Source: Rhizobium sp. G21
GTDB taxonomy: Bacteria > Pseudomonadota > Alphaproteobacteria > Rhizobiales > Rhizobiaceae
Reading direction: 5' to 3'
Assembly (NCBI RefSeq): GCF_014158035.1
Contig: NZ_JACFXW010000001.1
Coordinates: 2,356,001-2,420,000, forward strand
Length of the DNA stretch: 64,000 nucleotides
Shown here: positions 18,557 to 28,950 of the stretch, in pieces
Position numbering within the stretch: position 1 is the first letter of the stretch
How the letters are laid out: every line of letters starts with the position of its first letter
Made by a program: the position numbers and the translations under genes
Notes under the pieces: generated by a model
What the model was told of the DNA's origin: nothing
Seen by the model: only the letters and a program-made list of their open reading frames with translations
Database searches by the model: none

Positions 18557-19345
18557 ATGCAGTCCCAGACAATGGCGTCGGTCGGCGCCGCGCTTTTCCT
18601 GACCATGCTCATGACCTCCTGCTCCACGACGAGCCGGGAGACGACGGGATCGATCCCCAACCTGAACAAGCCGGTCGAGGCGATGACGCAGCCCGAACTG
18701 CAGGCCGCCTCGCGCAAGATCGGCGACGCCTACGCCAAAAATCCAAACGACCGCAACGCCGGCATGAACTATGCGACGCTTCTGCGCATGAGCGGACGCA
18801 ACGGCCAGGCCCTCGCCGTCATGCAGCAGGTGGCGATCAAGAACCCGACCGATCGCGCCGTGCTCGCCGCCTATGGCAAGGCGCAGGCCGCCGCCGGGCA
18901 GCTCGAGCCGGCGCTGACGACCATCAACCGGGCCCAGACGCCCGACCGGCCCGACTGGAAGCTCGAAAGCGCCAAAGGCGCGATCCTCGACCAGCTGGGC
19001 CGTACGGAGGAAGCCCGCCTCGCCTATCGCAGCGCGCTGGACCTGCATCCGAACGAGCCTTCGGTGCTGTCCAATCTCGGAATGTCCTATCTCCTGAGCC
19101 GCGACCTGCGCACGGCGGAAACCTATCTGCGCTCGGCCGTGGCCCAGCCGGGCGCCGACAGCCGCGTCAGGCAGAACCTCGCCCTCGTCGTTGGGCTTCA
19201 GGGCCGTTTCCAGGAAGCCGAGAACATCGCCCGCCAGGAGCTGACCGCCGAACAGGCCGAGGCGAATGTCGCGTATCTCAAGGGCATGCTGTCGCAGGAC
19301 AACAGCTGGAAAAAGCTCGCGAGCGCCGACGACGGAACCAATTGA
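18557..19345 (+). CDS. tadD: TadD-like tetratricopeptide lipoprotein of the Flp pilus system
   Basis: A 262-residue protein with a lipoprotein signal (hydrophobic segment and M-T-S-C lipobox, Cys about residue 22) followed by TPR units from about residue 50 to 245. TadD is an outer-membrane lipoprotein needed for pilus biogenesis, related to pilotins. It lies at the far end of the pilus cluster, convergent with tadC and separated from it by a strong bidirectional terminator. The T-T-G-S-I-P motif after the lipobox also occurs in CpaD of this cluster. Confidence 0.85.
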   Translation: MQSQTMASVGAALFLTMLMTSCSTTSRETTGSIPNLNKPVEAMTQPELQAASRKIGDAYAKNPNDRNAGMNYATLLRMSGRNGQALAVMQQVAIKNPTDRAVLAAYGKAQAAAGQLEPALTTINRAQTPDRPDWKLESAKGAILDQLGRTEEARLAYRSALDLHPNEPSVLSNLGMSYLLSRDLRTAETYLRSAVAQPGADSRVRQNLALVVGLQGRFQEAENIARQELTAEQAEANVAYLKGMLSQDNSWKKLASADDGTN

Positions 19346-19365
19346 CCGCCCAAAAAAGCACCAAC

Positions 19366-19407
19366 CGACAGACGAACGCCGCCCCTCGAGGCGGCGTTCG
19401 TCTGTCG
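19366..19407. terminator. bidirectional terminator between tadD and tadC
   Basis: A perfect 18-base stem (CGACAGACGAACGCCGCC and its complement) with a six-base loop CCTCGA. On the minus strand it is followed within about ten bases by TTTTTT (AAAAAA at 19352-19357), so it can end transcription of the tadC operon as well as tadD. Confidence 0.85.
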
Positions 19408-19449
19408 TGAGGTCTTGTGCGCCGCAGGCGCAACCGAATGAAAGACGGT

Positions 19450-20430
19450 TCAGAATTTATCGGACACCTGGATGCCGGCGGGGCCGAGAATGACGGCGAT
19501 CAACACCGGCAGGAAAAACAGGATCATCGGCACCGTCAGTTTCGGCGGCAACGCCGCCGCCTTCTTTTCCGCCTCGTTCATGCGCTGATCCCGGCTTTCC
19601 TGCGCCAGCACGCGCAAGGCCTGGGCGATGGGCGTGCCGTAGCGCTCGGCCTGGATCAAGGCCTGGCTCACCGCCTGGACGGAGTCGAGCTGGGTGCGCT
19701 TGGCGAGGTTTTCATAGGCCGCGCGCCGTTCCTGGAGAAACGAGAGCTCGGCGTTGGTCAGCACCATTTCCTCGGCGAGCTCGGGCGAGTTTACCGTCAT
19801 CTCCTCGGAAACGCGCTTGATCGCGGCTTCGATCGACACGCCGGATTCGACGCAGATCAACATCAGATCCAGCGCATCCGGCCATGCCTTGCGGATCGAG
19901 GCCTGGCGCTTGTTGATCTTGTTGGAGATGAAGATGTTCGGCGCGTAGAAACCGAGATAGCCGAGGCCGATCACGGTGAGCAGCCTGACCATGAATGTCT
20001 GGTCGGCGAGATAGCCGAGAACGAAGACATAGAGCGCCGCCGCCATCATGAAGAGGAACGGCAGAAAGAAGCGCGCGAAGAGGAAGACGTTGAGGGCGTT
20101 TTGCGACCGGTAGCCGGCGGCCTTCAATTTGTCGACCGTGCCGGCGTCGACCAAAGCCTCGCGCAGATTGAGCCGCTCGACGATCTGGCGGACATTGGTG
20201 TTGTTCTGATGGCGCAGGCTGCCGCGCTGCATCGCGCCTTCGGCGTTGAGACGCGCGCGCTCGCGGCTGCGGATCTGCTCGCGCTCGGTGGTCACCGCCT
20301 TCATGCGCTTCTGCAGGCCGCCGCTGTCGAAATAAGGCAGGACGAGGCTGTACAGGGTCGCGAATACGGCAATGCCGACGAGAACGGCGAACACGACCTG
20401 CGGATTTGTCAGTGTCTTGGCGAGATCCAT
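19450..20430 (-). CDS. tadC: TadC, type II secretion F-family inner-membrane protein
   Basis: A 326-residue inner-membrane protein with a hydrophobic helix near residues 12-32, two central helices (about 110-160) and a C-terminal helix, plus the T2SSF domain marks V-E-S-G-V-S-I-E-A-A-I-K-R-V and E-R-Y-G-T-P-I-A-Q-A-L. With TadB it forms the membrane platform contacted by the CpaF ATPase. It starts 12 bases after the tadB stop and is the last gene of the leftward operon. Confidence 0.93.
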   Translation of the reverse strand: MDLAKTLTNPQVVFAVLVGIAVFATLYSLVLPYFDSGGLQKRMKAVTTEREQIRSRERARLNAEGAMQRGSLRHQNNTNVRQIVERLNLREALVDAGTVDKLKAAGYRSQNALNVFLFARFFLPFLFMMAAALYVFVLGYLADQTFMVRLLTVIGLGYLGFYAPNIFISNKINKRQASIRKAWPDALDLMLICVESGVSIEAAIKRVSEEMTVNSPELAEEMVLTNAELSFLQERRAAYENLAKRTQLDSVQAVSQALIQAERYGTPIAQALRVLAQESRDQRMNEAEKKAAALPPKLTVPMILFFLPVLIAVILGPAGIQVSDKF

Positions 20431-20442
20431 GGCGCGTCCGTC

Positions 20443-21453
20443 CTAGATTTCGAAATTGGTCATGTTGCGCATCACGAAAATGCCGATCGACATCCACACC
20501 GCCGACACGCCCATGATCAGATGGCCGCGGGGATCGGTGAACAGGATCAACATATAGTCCGGCGAGGTCAGATAGACGAGAAAGGCGACGATGAAGGGCA
20601 GGGCGCCGATGATGACGGCCGACGCCTTGGCTTCCATCGACAGGGCCGACACCTTGGCCTTCATCTTCTTGCGGTCGCGCAGCACACGCGAGAGATTGCC
20701 GAGCGCTTCGGACAGGTTGCCGCCCGCCTGCGCCTGAATGGCGATGACGACGCCGAAGAAATTGACCTCCTGCAGCGGCACGGTCTGCGACATGCGCCCG
20801 ACCGCCTCGGGCACGCTGAGCCCCATCTGTTGGGCCTCGATCACGCGGCGGAACTCGGTTTTCACCGGTTCCTTGGCTTCCGAGGCGATCAGCCGGATCG
20901 CATCGTTCAAGGGCAGGCCCGACTTGATCGAGCGCACCATGACGTCCAGCGCGTTCGGCAATTCTTCGATGAAGCGCTTCATGCGGCGCTTGAACATGAA
21001 GGTGACGTAGAGCCGTGGCAGGCCGACGGCGGCGACGAAACTGACGCCGGCGATGATGAGGATCGAGGCCCCGGAAAACAGCAGCAGAACGGCGACGGCG
21101 GCGCCCAGGACGGCGCTGCCGAGATAGAACTGGGTTTCGGAGAATGACAGACCCGCCTGCACGATGCGCGATTTCAGCGTGGCGGCCTTTTTCTTGTTGG
21201 CCTCCTGCTGCTTCTTCTCCAGTTCCTTGAGCGAATCCTGCACGGATTTACGCCGCTTGGACAATTCCGCCAGCCGGTCGCGGGACGCCTTGACCTTTGT
21301 CTTGTCGACATCGGACATGCCCATTTTTTCGAAACGGCTCTTGGCTTTCTTGTCGCTCTCGATCTGGGAGAACAAGACGCCATAGGCGACCGCAGCCGCG
21401 GAAATCGCGGCCAGTGCGATGATCGCAATCGTCGTCAGGTCGAATCCGAACAT
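20443..21453 (-). CDS. tadB: TadB, type II secretion F-family inner-membrane protein
   Basis: A 336-residue platform protein with an N-terminal membrane helix (residues 5-25), a charged coiled-coil-like region (residues 60-90), a pair of helices near 110-150 and the T2SSF domain with S-G-L-P-L-N-D-A-I-R and A-G-G-N-L-S-E-A-L-G-N-L. Family role: inner-membrane scaffold for Flp pilin assembly. It is separated from cpaF by 55 bases. Confidence 0.93.
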   Translation of the reverse strand: MFGFDLTTIAIIALAAISAAAVAYGVLFSQIESDKKAKSRFEKMGMSDVDKTKVKASRDRLAELSKRRKSVQDSLKELEKKQQEANKKKAATLKSRIVQAGLSFSETQFYLGSAVLGAAVAVLLLFSGASILIIAGVSFVAAVGLPRLYVTFMFKRRMKRFIEELPNALDVMVRSIKSGLPLNDAIRLIASEAKEPVKTEFRRVIEAQQMGLSVPEAVGRMSQTVPLQEVNFFGVVIAIQAQAGGNLSEALGNLSRVLRDRKKMKAKVSALSMEAKASAVIIGALPFIVAFLVYLTSPDYMLILFTDPRGHLIMGVSAVWMSIGIFVMRNMTNFEI

Positions 21454-21508
21454 GGCCTTTTCCCGTTTCCCCTAGACCCGGACAGCGCGAGGCATCCCAG
21501 TCTCCGAC

Positions 21509-23002
21509 TTACCCTTTGGTCTGCTCCATGGCGTCGAGCGCCGCGGCCAGCCTCTTGTCTTCGCCGTAATAGCGGGCGCGATCCCAGAAATGCGGTCGGC
21601 CGATGCCGGTGGACCTGTGCCGGCCGATCAGCTTGCCGTTGGCGTCCTCGCCTTCGATTTCATAGCGGATCAGATCCTGGGTGATGATGACGTCGCCTTC
21701 CATGCCGATCACCTCGGTAATGTGGGTGATGCGGCGGGAGCCGTCGCGCAGGCGCGCGGCCTGGACGATGACGTCGATCGAACCGGTGATGATTTCGCGC
21801 ACCGTCTTGGCCGGCAGCGTAAAGCCGCCCATGGCGATCATGGACTCGACGCGGTTGAGGCATTCGCGCGGGCTGTTGGCGTGGATCGTGCCCATGGAGC
21901 CGTCGTGACCGGTGTTCATCGCCTGCAGGAGGTCGAAGACTTCCGGTCCGCGCACTTCGCCGACGATGATGCGTTCGGGACGCATGCGGAGGCAGTTCTT
22001 GACCAGATCGCGCATGGTGATCTCGCCTTCGCCTTCGATATTGGGCGGGCGGGTTTCGAGCCTCACCACATGCGGCTGCTGCAGTTGAAGTTCAGCGGAG
22101 TCCTCGCAGGTGATGATGCGCTCGTCGGTGTCGATGTAGCGCGTAAGGCAGTTGAGCAGCGTCGTCTTGCCCGAACCGGTGCCGCCCGACACAACCACAT
22201 TGCATCGAACACGGCCGATGATCTGCAGCACCGCTGCGCCCTCCGGCGTGATCGAGCCGAATTTGACCAGCTGATCGAGGGTGAGCTTGTCCTTCTTGAA
22301 CTTACGAATGGTGAGCGCGGCGCCGTCGATGGCGAGAGGCGGAGCGATGACGTTGACGCGCGAACCGTCGGGCAGACGCGCGTCGCAGATCGGCGAGGAT
22401 TCGTCGACGCGCCGACCGACCTGGCTGACGATACGCTGGCAGATCGACAGAAGCTGGGCGTTGTCGCGGAAACGGATTTCGCTTTCTTCGATCTTGCCGT
22501 TGACTTCGATGAAGGTCTGTCCGGCGCCGTTGACCATGATGTCGGCGATGTCGTCGCGCGCCAGCAGCGGTTCGAGCGGACCGTAACCGAGAACGTCGTT
22601 GCAGATATCCTCGAGCAGTTCTTCCTGCTCGGAAATCGACATCGCATAGTTCTTGATGGTGATGATGTCGTTGACGATGTCGCGGATTTCTTCGCGGGCG
22701 CTTTCGGCGTCGAGCTTGGCGAGCTGGGACAGATCGATCGTGTCGATCAGCGCCGAGAACACCTGGCTCTTGGTGGCGTAGTAGCTTTCCGAACGCTGGG
22801 CCTTGCGGCGCGGCGCGGGCGCAGCCATCCGCGTGGCAGATTGCGCGTCGCGCTGCGGCTCCTGAAGGACGGGGACATGCGACGGCGCGAGCGGCGGCGG
22901 CGCGACCTGGGTCGGTAGGGGCGAGGCGGCCGCTACCGGAGGCGGAGTCGTGGCCGCTCCGCCTGCCTTGCCGAATCCTTCATTTCCACGTTTGCCAAAC
23001 AT
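21509..23002 (-). CDS. cpaF: CpaF/TadA secretion ATPase
   Basis: A 497-residue hexameric ATPase of the GspE/VirB11 superfamily. A Pro/Ala-rich disordered N-terminus (residues 1-65) precedes the N-domain. The Walker A GGTGSGKT is at residues 273-280, the Asp box around 300 and the Walker B/His box region around I-I-V-G-E-V-R-G (about 344) and [10 protein letters not shown] (about 369). It powers pilin polymerisation. Length and order match Rhizobiales CpaF. Confidence 0.96.
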   Translation of the reverse strand: MFGKRGNEGFGKAGGAATTPPPVAAASPLPTQVAPPPLAPSHVPVLQEPQRDAQSATRMAAPAPRRKAQRSESYYATKSQVFSALIDTIDLSQLAKLDAESAREEIRDIVNDIITIKNYAMSISEQEELLEDICNDVLGYGPLEPLLARDDIADIMVNGAGQTFIEVNGKIEESEIRFRDNAQLLSICQRIVSQVGRRVDESSPICDARLPDGSRVNVIAPPLAIDGAALTIRKFKKDKLTLDQLVKFGSITPEGAAVLQIIGRVRCNVVVSGGTGSGKTTLLNCLTRYIDTDERIITCEDSAELQLQQPHVVRLETRPPNIEGEGEITMRDLVKNCLRMRPERIIVGEVRGPEVFDLLQAMNTGHDGSMGTIHANSPRECLNRVESMIAMGGFTLPAKTVREIITGSIDVIVQAARLRDGSRRITHITEVIGMEGDVIITQDLIRYEIEGEDANGKLIGRHRSTGIGRPHFWDRARYYGEDKRLAAALDAMEQTKG

Positions 23003-23031
23003 CGGCGCATCCGCTCCCGTGTCTTATTCGA

Positions 23032-24318
23032 TTACTTCTTTGCCGTCAGCTTGCCGAGGATCGACCCGAGCGCGCTCTTCTTGGCCTTCTTGACGCTGAC
23101 GCGGCCGGTCACGACATGGGCGATCTGCGACATCACTTCCGCCACCGGAGATTTGCCGTCCATTTCGCCGATCATCCGACCCGAATTGGCCGCCGATCCG
23201 AACAGGGAGGCGTCGAAGGGAATGACGGCGATCGGCTCGATTTCCAGCGGCTCGCAAAAATCCGCGACGGCGATCTCCGGTCGCTTGGGCAGACCGACCT
23301 GGTTGAGGACGAGATGCGGCGGACGGTCGTTGGGGCGCAACTTGCGCAGCTGGTCGAACATGTTCTTGGCGTTGCGCAGATTGGCGAGGTCGGGCGCGGC
23401 CGTGACCACGACCTCGTCGACATCGGCCAGCAGAGTGCGCGTCCAGTCGCTCCAGGCATGCGGAACGTCGAGAACGCTGACCGGCGCGGCGCGCTGCAGA
23501 ATCTCGAGCACGGGCTGGAAGGCGGCGCGGTCGAAATCATAGGCGCGATCCAGGACGGACGGCGCGGCAAGCAGCGACAGATGTTCCGAACATTTGGTCA
23601 GCAGACGGTCGAGGAACACTTCGTCGAGGCGCTCGGGCGAATAGACGGCTTCGGCGATGCCCTGTGCTGGATCCTGGTCGAAATCGATGTTCGCCGTCCC
23701 GAACGGAAAATCGAGATCGGCGAGAATGACTTCGGACGAGAACAGCGAGGAGACGCCCCAGGCGATGTTGTGAGCGATCGTCGAGGAGCCGACGCCGCCC
23801 TTGGCGCCGATGAAGGCGATGGAGCGGCCGAGCGGCTCGGCGTCGGGATCGACGAAGATGGCGGAAATCGCAGCGATCACGTCGACCAGCGAGATCGGCG
23901 ACACCATATATTCGGAAATGCCGTTGCGGATCAGATCGCGATACAGAGGAATATCGTTGTAGCGGCCGACGATCACCACTTTGGTGGTGGGATCGCAAAC
24001 ATCGGCCAGGGGCGCCAACTCATCCATCATCGCGCCCGGCTCGGCGCTGGTTTCGAGCAGGATCAGATTGGGCGTCGGGGCGCCGCTGAACATGTTGACG
24101 GCGGCTTCCGTGGTGCCTTGATTGATGCGGAAGCTGACTTTGGCCATCCGTCGATCCTGGGCCAGCTTCTCCATCAAACGGTACATGTTTTCCGTTTCGC
24201 AGAAAGCGTGAACCGAGATGCGCGGCAGCGGCCGCAATTGATCCAGATCGCCCGGCCTGATCTCGTTTTCGACCACGGGCCCTTCGTCGCGAAGAATTCC
24301 ATATTCGACAGCGTTCAT
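23032..24318 (-). CDS. cpaE: CpaE/TadZ, pilus localisation ATPase of the ParA/MinD family
   Basis: A 428-residue protein with an atypical receiver-like N-terminal domain (about residues 35-160) and a ParA/MinD domain beginning with the deviant Walker A G-A-K-G-G-V-G-S-S-T near 170, then D-L-D-F-P-F-G-T. TadZ/CpaE places the pilus machine at a pole. The C-terminus is Lys-rich. It lies between cpaD and cpaF in the same operon. Confidence 0.93.
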   Translation of the reverse strand: MNAVEYGILRDEGPVVENEIRPGDLDQLRPLPRISVHAFCETENMYRLMEKLAQDRRMAKVSFRINQGTTEAAVNMFSGAPTPNLILLETSAEPGAMMDELAPLADVCDPTTKVVIVGRYNDIPLYRDLIRNGISEYMVSPISLVDVIAAISAIFVDPDAEPLGRSIAFIGAKGGVGSSTIAHNIAWGVSSLFSSEVILADLDFPFGTANIDFDQDPAQGIAEAVYSPERLDEVFLDRLLTKCSEHLSLLAAPSVLDRAYDFDRAAFQPVLEILQRAAPVSVLDVPHAWSDWTRTLLADVDEVVVTAAPDLANLRNAKNMFDQLRKLRPNDRPPHLVLNQVGLPKRPEIAVADFCEPLEIEPIAVIPFDASLFGSAANSGRMIGEMDGKSPVAEVMSQIAHVVTGRVSVKKAKKSALGSILGKLTAKK

Positions 24319-24364
24319 GACATATGGCTTTCGGTTGAGGCGGGAAGGAGATCGCGCATGCGGC

Positions 24365-25051
24365 TTACTCCCCGTCGCGATAGGTGTTGATCACGGTGGC
24401 GCGACGTTCGGCGTCGATCGGGCTCATGCCGCGCGGGCCGACCAGATCGGTGGGGTTGGAGATCTGCGCAGCGAGGTTCTGCTGGCTCGCGCAGCCGAAG
24501 TTTTCCCAATTCTCGTTGTCGCGCAAAGTGCGGCCGAACATGTCGGTCGGCCATTGTCCGCAGCCTTCGGTCACCGCCTTGACGGCCACGAAACTGAGGC
24601 GAACCGGCGCAGACGCCTCCGGGGACGGCGAGGCGTAGGTCGAGGTGACGATGCGCTGCGGCTTGACGCCATAGCTGGCCAGCGCCTGCCGGATCTCGCC
24701 GCTCAGCCGATGGGAGGCGGCCGAATTGGGCGCGCCCACGGGAATTGCGACGGTCATCGTGCTCTTGGAGGTCGTGGTGTAATCCTGGGCGAAGCCGCGG
24801 ATCAGGTCGCGGGTGGCGGCTGTGAGGCCCGTCTCGCCGGCGCCCACCGGAACATCCAGATCGTGGCGAACCTCGGCGAGCATGATCGGATGGCGGGTGC
24901 GGTAGTCGTCGGGGATCGATCCCGTCGTCTGCAGATCCCGCTTGGAGGCGCAGGACGAGGCCGCCAGCGCTGCGATGAGCGCGAGCGCGACGCCGCCCCG
25001 ACGAAGACGGAAACCGGTGCGGATCTGGCGCTTGGTCGAAGAAGTCGTCAT
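24365..25051 (-). CDS. cpaD: CpaD family pilus assembly lipoprotein
   Basis: A 228-residue protein with a Lys/Arg-rich start, a hydrophobic core and an A-S-S-C lipobox around residue 34, followed by the CpaD domain (R-H-P-I-M-L-A-E, G-C-G-Q-W-P, N-F-G-C-A-S-Q-Q-N-L-A-A-Q). The ending matches the conserved family region. It is probably an outer-membrane partner of the secretin. An ATG at 25051 with AGGA upstream is preferred over a TTG at 25060. It follows cpaC by 12 bases. Confidence 0.9.
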   Translation of the reverse strand: MTTSSTKRQIRTGFRLRRGGVALALIAALAASSCASKRDLQTTGSIPDDYRTRHPIMLAEVRHDLDVPVGAGETGLTAATRDLIRGFAQDYTTTSKSTMTVAIPVGAPNSAASHRLSGEIRQALASYGVKPQRIVTSTYASPSPEASAPVRLSFVAVKAVTEGCGQWPTDMFGRTLRDNENWENFGCASQQNLAAQISNPTDLVGPRGMSPIDAERRATVINTYRDGE

Positions 25052-25063
25052 CGCTCGCAATCC

Positions 25064-26602
25064 TTACTTGTAGATGTAGCCGACGGCGCCGTTGTAGCGG
25101 CCGGGAGTCTTGGTGGTTTCGCGCAGGCCGTAGACCTTGTTGACGCGATTGAGGAAATACATGGCGACATCGCCCTCCGGCACGAGGTTGTCGTCGGGGC
25201 GCGCCAGCTTGGACCGCTCGACGGGGCGCACGAGATAGGGCGTCGCGATGATGACCAGTTCGGTGGCGTTGCGCTGGAAATCGCGCGAGCGGAACAGCGT
25301 GCCCAGGATCGGGATCTGCGCGAGGGCCGGGTTGCCGGACATGGCCTGGCGGACTTCGTCGCGCACGAGGCCGCCGATGACGATGGAGCCGCCGGACGGA
25401 AGTTCCACGGTGGTCGACGCCTCGCGCTTGCGAATGCCGAGATAGGTCAAGCCGGGAACGTTCTCGCGCGTCGCCATGGAGGCCGCCCCCTCGAAAGTCG
25501 GTTCGGACACTTCGGTTTCGACCTTGAGCGAAATGCGGCCGGGCGACAAAACGACCGGCTTGAAGTTCAGGCGGATGCCGTATTCGACGGACGAATATTC
25601 GCGCGACACGCCGCCGTCTTCGTCGATGTCCTGGCTGGAGGCGATGCGGAAGTCGCCGCCGACATAGAATCTCGCCGCTTCGCCCGAGATCGCGGTCAGG
25701 CTCGGCTCGGCGAGCGTGCGCATGACGCCGGCCTGCTCCATGGCGTTGACATAGGTCGAAAGATCCAGGGCGCCGATGGAGCCCGTGGCGCTCGCGGCCG
25801 CGCGCCAGTTGATGGAGCCGCCGAGATTGGTCGGGTTCTGGAAGCTGATGCCGCCATTGTCGCCGGAGATCGAGGTGTTGAAGCCCAACTGCTTGACGAC
25901 GCTGCGGCTGACCTCGGCCACCGTGACCTTCAACGTCACCTGGTCCTCGGCCTCAATGGTCAACATGTTGACGATCTGCGATTTCTGGCGCGATTCGTTG
26001 AACAGGGCGACGGAGGAATCGCCGGTCGCCGAGGTCGAACTGGCGGAAATGTTGCGCGTGGTCGCTTCACCGCCCGTCACGAAGATCTGCGCGAGCCGTT
26101 CCGCCTGGGCGGCGTCCTGAGGCGTGCGCACGGTGCCGGAGAGAACGATGTTGTCGGAGATGATTTCGACCTGGATGTCGGAATCGGGCAGGAAGCGCTT
26201 GAGCTGCGTCTGCAATGTGGAGATGTCGCGTTCGATCTCGAGATCGATCGTCACCAGTTCCTCGCCGCCTGCGCCGAAAATGAAGACATTGGTCTGGCCG
26301 ACGGTCTTACCGAACATATAGAGGCGCGTGGACGTGCGGGTGACGGCGTCCGCGATGGAGGGATCGGCCACGAGAATGTCGTGTGCGTCGACGGGCAAAT
26401 CGATGACGATCGCCTTGTTGAGGCCGAGCTTCAGGCTTTTGGTCACCCCGGGACCGACCTGAGAGATCTTGTAGATCGATTGCGTCGCGGCGAGCGCGTC
26501 CGGCATCGACAGGTAAGGGGCGCCGGGAATGCCTGCGAAGCCGAGCGAGAAGCTCAGCATGGCGGTCATCGGCAGAAGGATTTTCTTGTTTGTGACGCTC
26601 AC
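25064..26602 (-). CDS. cpaC: CpaC/RcpA secretin of the Flp pilus
   Basis: About 512 residues: signal sequence, an N-terminal T2SS/T3SS pilus domain with V-D-A-H-D-I-L-V-A-D-P and T-N-V-F-I-F, a BON-like section (S-G-T-V-R-T-P-Q-D-A-A-Q) and the C-terminal secretin domain ending around I-V-I-G-G-L-V-R-D-E and I-P-I-L-G-T-L-F-R-S. It forms the outer-membrane channel. The GTG at 26602 has GGGAG seven bases upstream; a TTG at 26620 overlapping the cpaB stop is the alternative start. Confidence 0.93.
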   Translation of the reverse strand: MSVTNKKILLPMTAMLSFSLGFAGIPGAPYLSMPDALAATQSIYKISQVGPGVTKSLKLGLNKAIVIDLPVDAHDILVADPSIADAVTRTSTRLYMFGKTVGQTNVFIFGAGGEELVTIDLEIERDISTLQTQLKRFLPDSDIQVEIISDNIVLSGTVRTPQDAAQAERLAQIFVTGGEATTRNISASSTSATGDSSVALFNESRQKSQIVNMLTIEAEDQVTLKVTVAEVSRSVVKQLGFNTSISGDNGGISFQNPTNLGGSINWRAAASATGSIGALDLSTYVNAMEQAGVMRTLAEPSLTAISGEAARFYVGGDFRIASSQDIDEDGGVSREYSSVEYGIRLNFKPVVLSPGRISLKVETEVSEPTFEGAASMATRENVPGLTYLGIRKREASTTVELPSGGSIVIGGLVRDEVRQAMSGNPALAQIPILGTLFRSRDFQRNATELVIIATPYLVRPVERSKLARPDDNLVPEGDVAMYFLNRVNKVYGLRETTKTPGRYNGAVGYIYK

Positions 26603-26616
26603 GGTTCCGCTCCCGA

Positions 26617-27441
26617 TCAATGGCTGTCGTTTTCAGGGACTTGGCTGGTGCTGAGCTTCTGGATCACACCCGACTTGATCACCTGGACGGAGCCCTCGCC
26701 CGCCTCGCCCGAAAGAAGATGTTTTGCGACGACGGAATCGGGCTCCTGCGCATCGGCGACGGAGCGGAGAGCGAGCGTCAGTCGATCGGCCATCTGCTGG
26801 GCCACGGCGATGACCTTGGCCTGATCCGGGGTCAGCTCGAGGGTGGCGGTGGTGCCGACCACCGTCTTCTGGCCCTCTTCCTTTTCCTGGATTTCCTGGT
26901 CGATGGCCAGGACGCGGATGTTGCTGAGGATGGTCTCGGTGTCATAGGCGCCCTCGTCGGACTTCTTGACCATGATCACGTCGACGCGGTCGTTTGGCAG
27001 AATGAAACCGCCGGCGCTGGTCGACACCGAGATTTCCGTGCCGACGGCGCGTTTGCCCGAGGGCAGCAGCGACGACATGACGGCGCCCGCGGGATCTGCG
27101 ATCTTTTCCGGCCTGATCGGTTCACCCTCGAAGATCGGCATGCGGACGATGGCGCCGTTGAGCTCCTTCAGCGCATCCGGCCGCTTTTCGACGGTGATGA
27201 AGCCTTCGACGACGCCGTTTTGCGGCCAGCCGACCCATTTCATCGATTCTTCGTTGAGCCGCGCGCCGATCGGCAGATTGGCCGAGGCGACCAACACGTC
27301 GACGACCGGCTCCTTCTGGATCACGGTTTCGGACTGCATCTGGACGACAGTCTCACCGCGCCTCAAATTCATGGCCATGAAAGCGGCCGCGCCGGCCGCG
27401 ACGACGGCGACAGTGAGAATGATCAAACGGGCGGGTTTCAT
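26617..27441 (-). CDS. cpaB: CpaB/RcpC pilus assembly protein with SAF domain
   Basis: A 274-residue protein with an N-terminal membrane segment (residues 5-25), then an SAF domain (V-L-V-A-S-A-N-L-P-I-G, P-I-F-E-G-E-P-I) and the CpaB core (G-G-F-I-L-P-N-D-R-V-D-V-I). It likely acts in the periplasm near the secretin. It begins about 200 bases after flp1, behind a terminator-like hairpin, so read-through probably sets its level relative to the pilin. Confidence 0.93.
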   Translation of the reverse strand: MKPARLIILTVAVVAAGAAAFMAMNLRRGETVVQMQSETVIQKEPVVDVLVASANLPIGARLNEESMKWVGWPQNGVVEGFITVEKRPDALKELNGAIVRMPIFEGEPIRPEKIADPAGAVMSSLLPSGKRAVGTEISVSTSAGGFILPNDRVDVIMVKKSDEGAYDTETILSNIRVLAIDQEIQEKEEGQKTVVGTTATLELTPDQAKVIAVAQQMADRLTLALRSVADAQEPDSVVAKHLLSGEAGEGSVQVIKSGVIQKLSTSQVPENDSH

Positions 27442-27590
27442 TCCGAGGTCCCTGCGAATGGATGAATTTCCAACCGCAGAATGATCAGGAATTGGTGTAA
27501 TTATAGTTAACGAAAAGGTTACGAAGACGGTAAACGAAAGGTTTCCGCTGAGGAGCCGTCAAAAAGACGGCGGAATAATCCCCATGGAAA

Positions 27591-27612
27591 AGCCCGCCTG
27601 AGGGGGCGGGCT
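27591..27612 (-). terminator. attenuating hairpin between flp1 and cpaB
   Basis: An eight-base stem (AGCCCGCC / GGCGGGCT) with a six-base loop, followed on the minus strand by TTT. It lies about 32 bases after the flp1 stop. A second small stem (GCCGTC-AAAAA-GACGGC) lies at 27555-27571. Partial termination here would raise pilin over machinery transcripts. Confidence 0.6.
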
Positions 27613-27643
27613 CTTCGGATCGCGATCGACGTGATCGGAAGGA

Positions 27644-27814
27644 TCAGGTCACGTTCAGCTTGGTCGACAGCGTGTTGAACTGGGTGTTCAGCTTGTTGCC
27701 GAGCGTGGTCGCGCCGGTGATGAGGGCGACGGAGATCAGCGCGGCGATCAGGCCGTATTCGATTGCGGTGGCGCCAGACTCGTCATTCATGAAGCGAGAA
27801 AAAATCGAGGACAT
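27644..27814 (-). CDS. Flp family type IVb pilin (copy 1)
   Basis: A 56-residue prepilin. A short charged leader ends in S-G, and the mature part begins A-T-A-I-E-Y-G-L-I with the Glu and Tyr at positions +5 and +6 that mark Flp pilins, followed by a 20-residue hydrophobic helix. It is cleaved by the CpaA peptidase and forms the pilus fibre. AGGAG precedes two adjacent ATGs; the second (27814) has the better spacing. It is almost identical in its last 30 residues to copy 3 at 29276. Confidence 0.93.
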   Translation of the reverse strand: MSSIFSRFMNDESGATAIEYGLIAALISVALITGATTLGNKLNTQFNTLSTKLNVT

Positions 27815-28401
<587 letters not shown>

Positions 28402-28917
28402 TCAACCCGGAAAAATGCCAACAATGCTCTGGAACATCGGCGACTGCGGGAACGTCGCGAAGGCTGCAGCGCCGATCGCGATGCCGTAGGGGACCTTGTT
28501 GGCCTGCATCATCGTGGCGGGCACCGGCAGACCCGAGGCGATAATCAAATTCGAGTTGGCGCGCAGCAGCAGGACGACGACCGATAAAACACCGCCAAAC
28601 AGACCGACATAGGCGAAGTAATTTACGGCGGCGGCAGTCCAGCCATACCAGATCGCGCTGGCGGCAAGGATTTTTGCATCGCCCCCGCCCATGACACGGA
28701 GTGCGAACAGCGCAAACCCGGCCACAAACACGGTGAGGCCCGTCAGCAGATGCCATCCGAAATCGACGACCGACAGCCCTGAAAACGGCGCGATGAGAAG
28801 AAAGGATGCGACCAGAATAACCGAGAGACGGTTGGGAATGGTCATCGACAGAAAGTCGTTCGTCGCGGCCATCGCCATGCAGAGCGGAAATATTACTAGG
28901 ACCGCAGCTGTCAGCAT
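28402..28917 (-). CDS. cpaA: CpaA/TadV A24 family prepilin peptidase
   Basis: A 171-residue polytopic aspartic peptidase. The two catalytic Asp residues fit D21 (N-D-F-L-S-M-T-I-P-N-R) and the G-G-G-D-A-K-I motif near residue 79. It lacks the N-terminal methylase domain of full PilD, as usual for TadV/CpaA. It removes the leaders of Flp pilins and the TadE-type pseudopilins. A GGA-rich site precedes the ATG. It lies between flp copies 1 and 2 on the same strand. Confidence 0.93.
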   Translation of the reverse strand: MLTAAVLVIFPLCMAMAATNDFLSMTIPNRLSVILVASFLLIAPFSGLSVVDFGWHLLTGLTVFVAGFALFALRVMGGGDAKILAASAIWYGWTAAAVNYFAYVGLFGGVLSVVVLLLRANSNLIIASGLPVPATMMQANKVPYGIAIGAAAFATFPQSPMFQSIVGIFPG

Positions 28918-28950
28918 GGCGTCTTTCCTTTTCCGTGTGAAAGAAGAGCG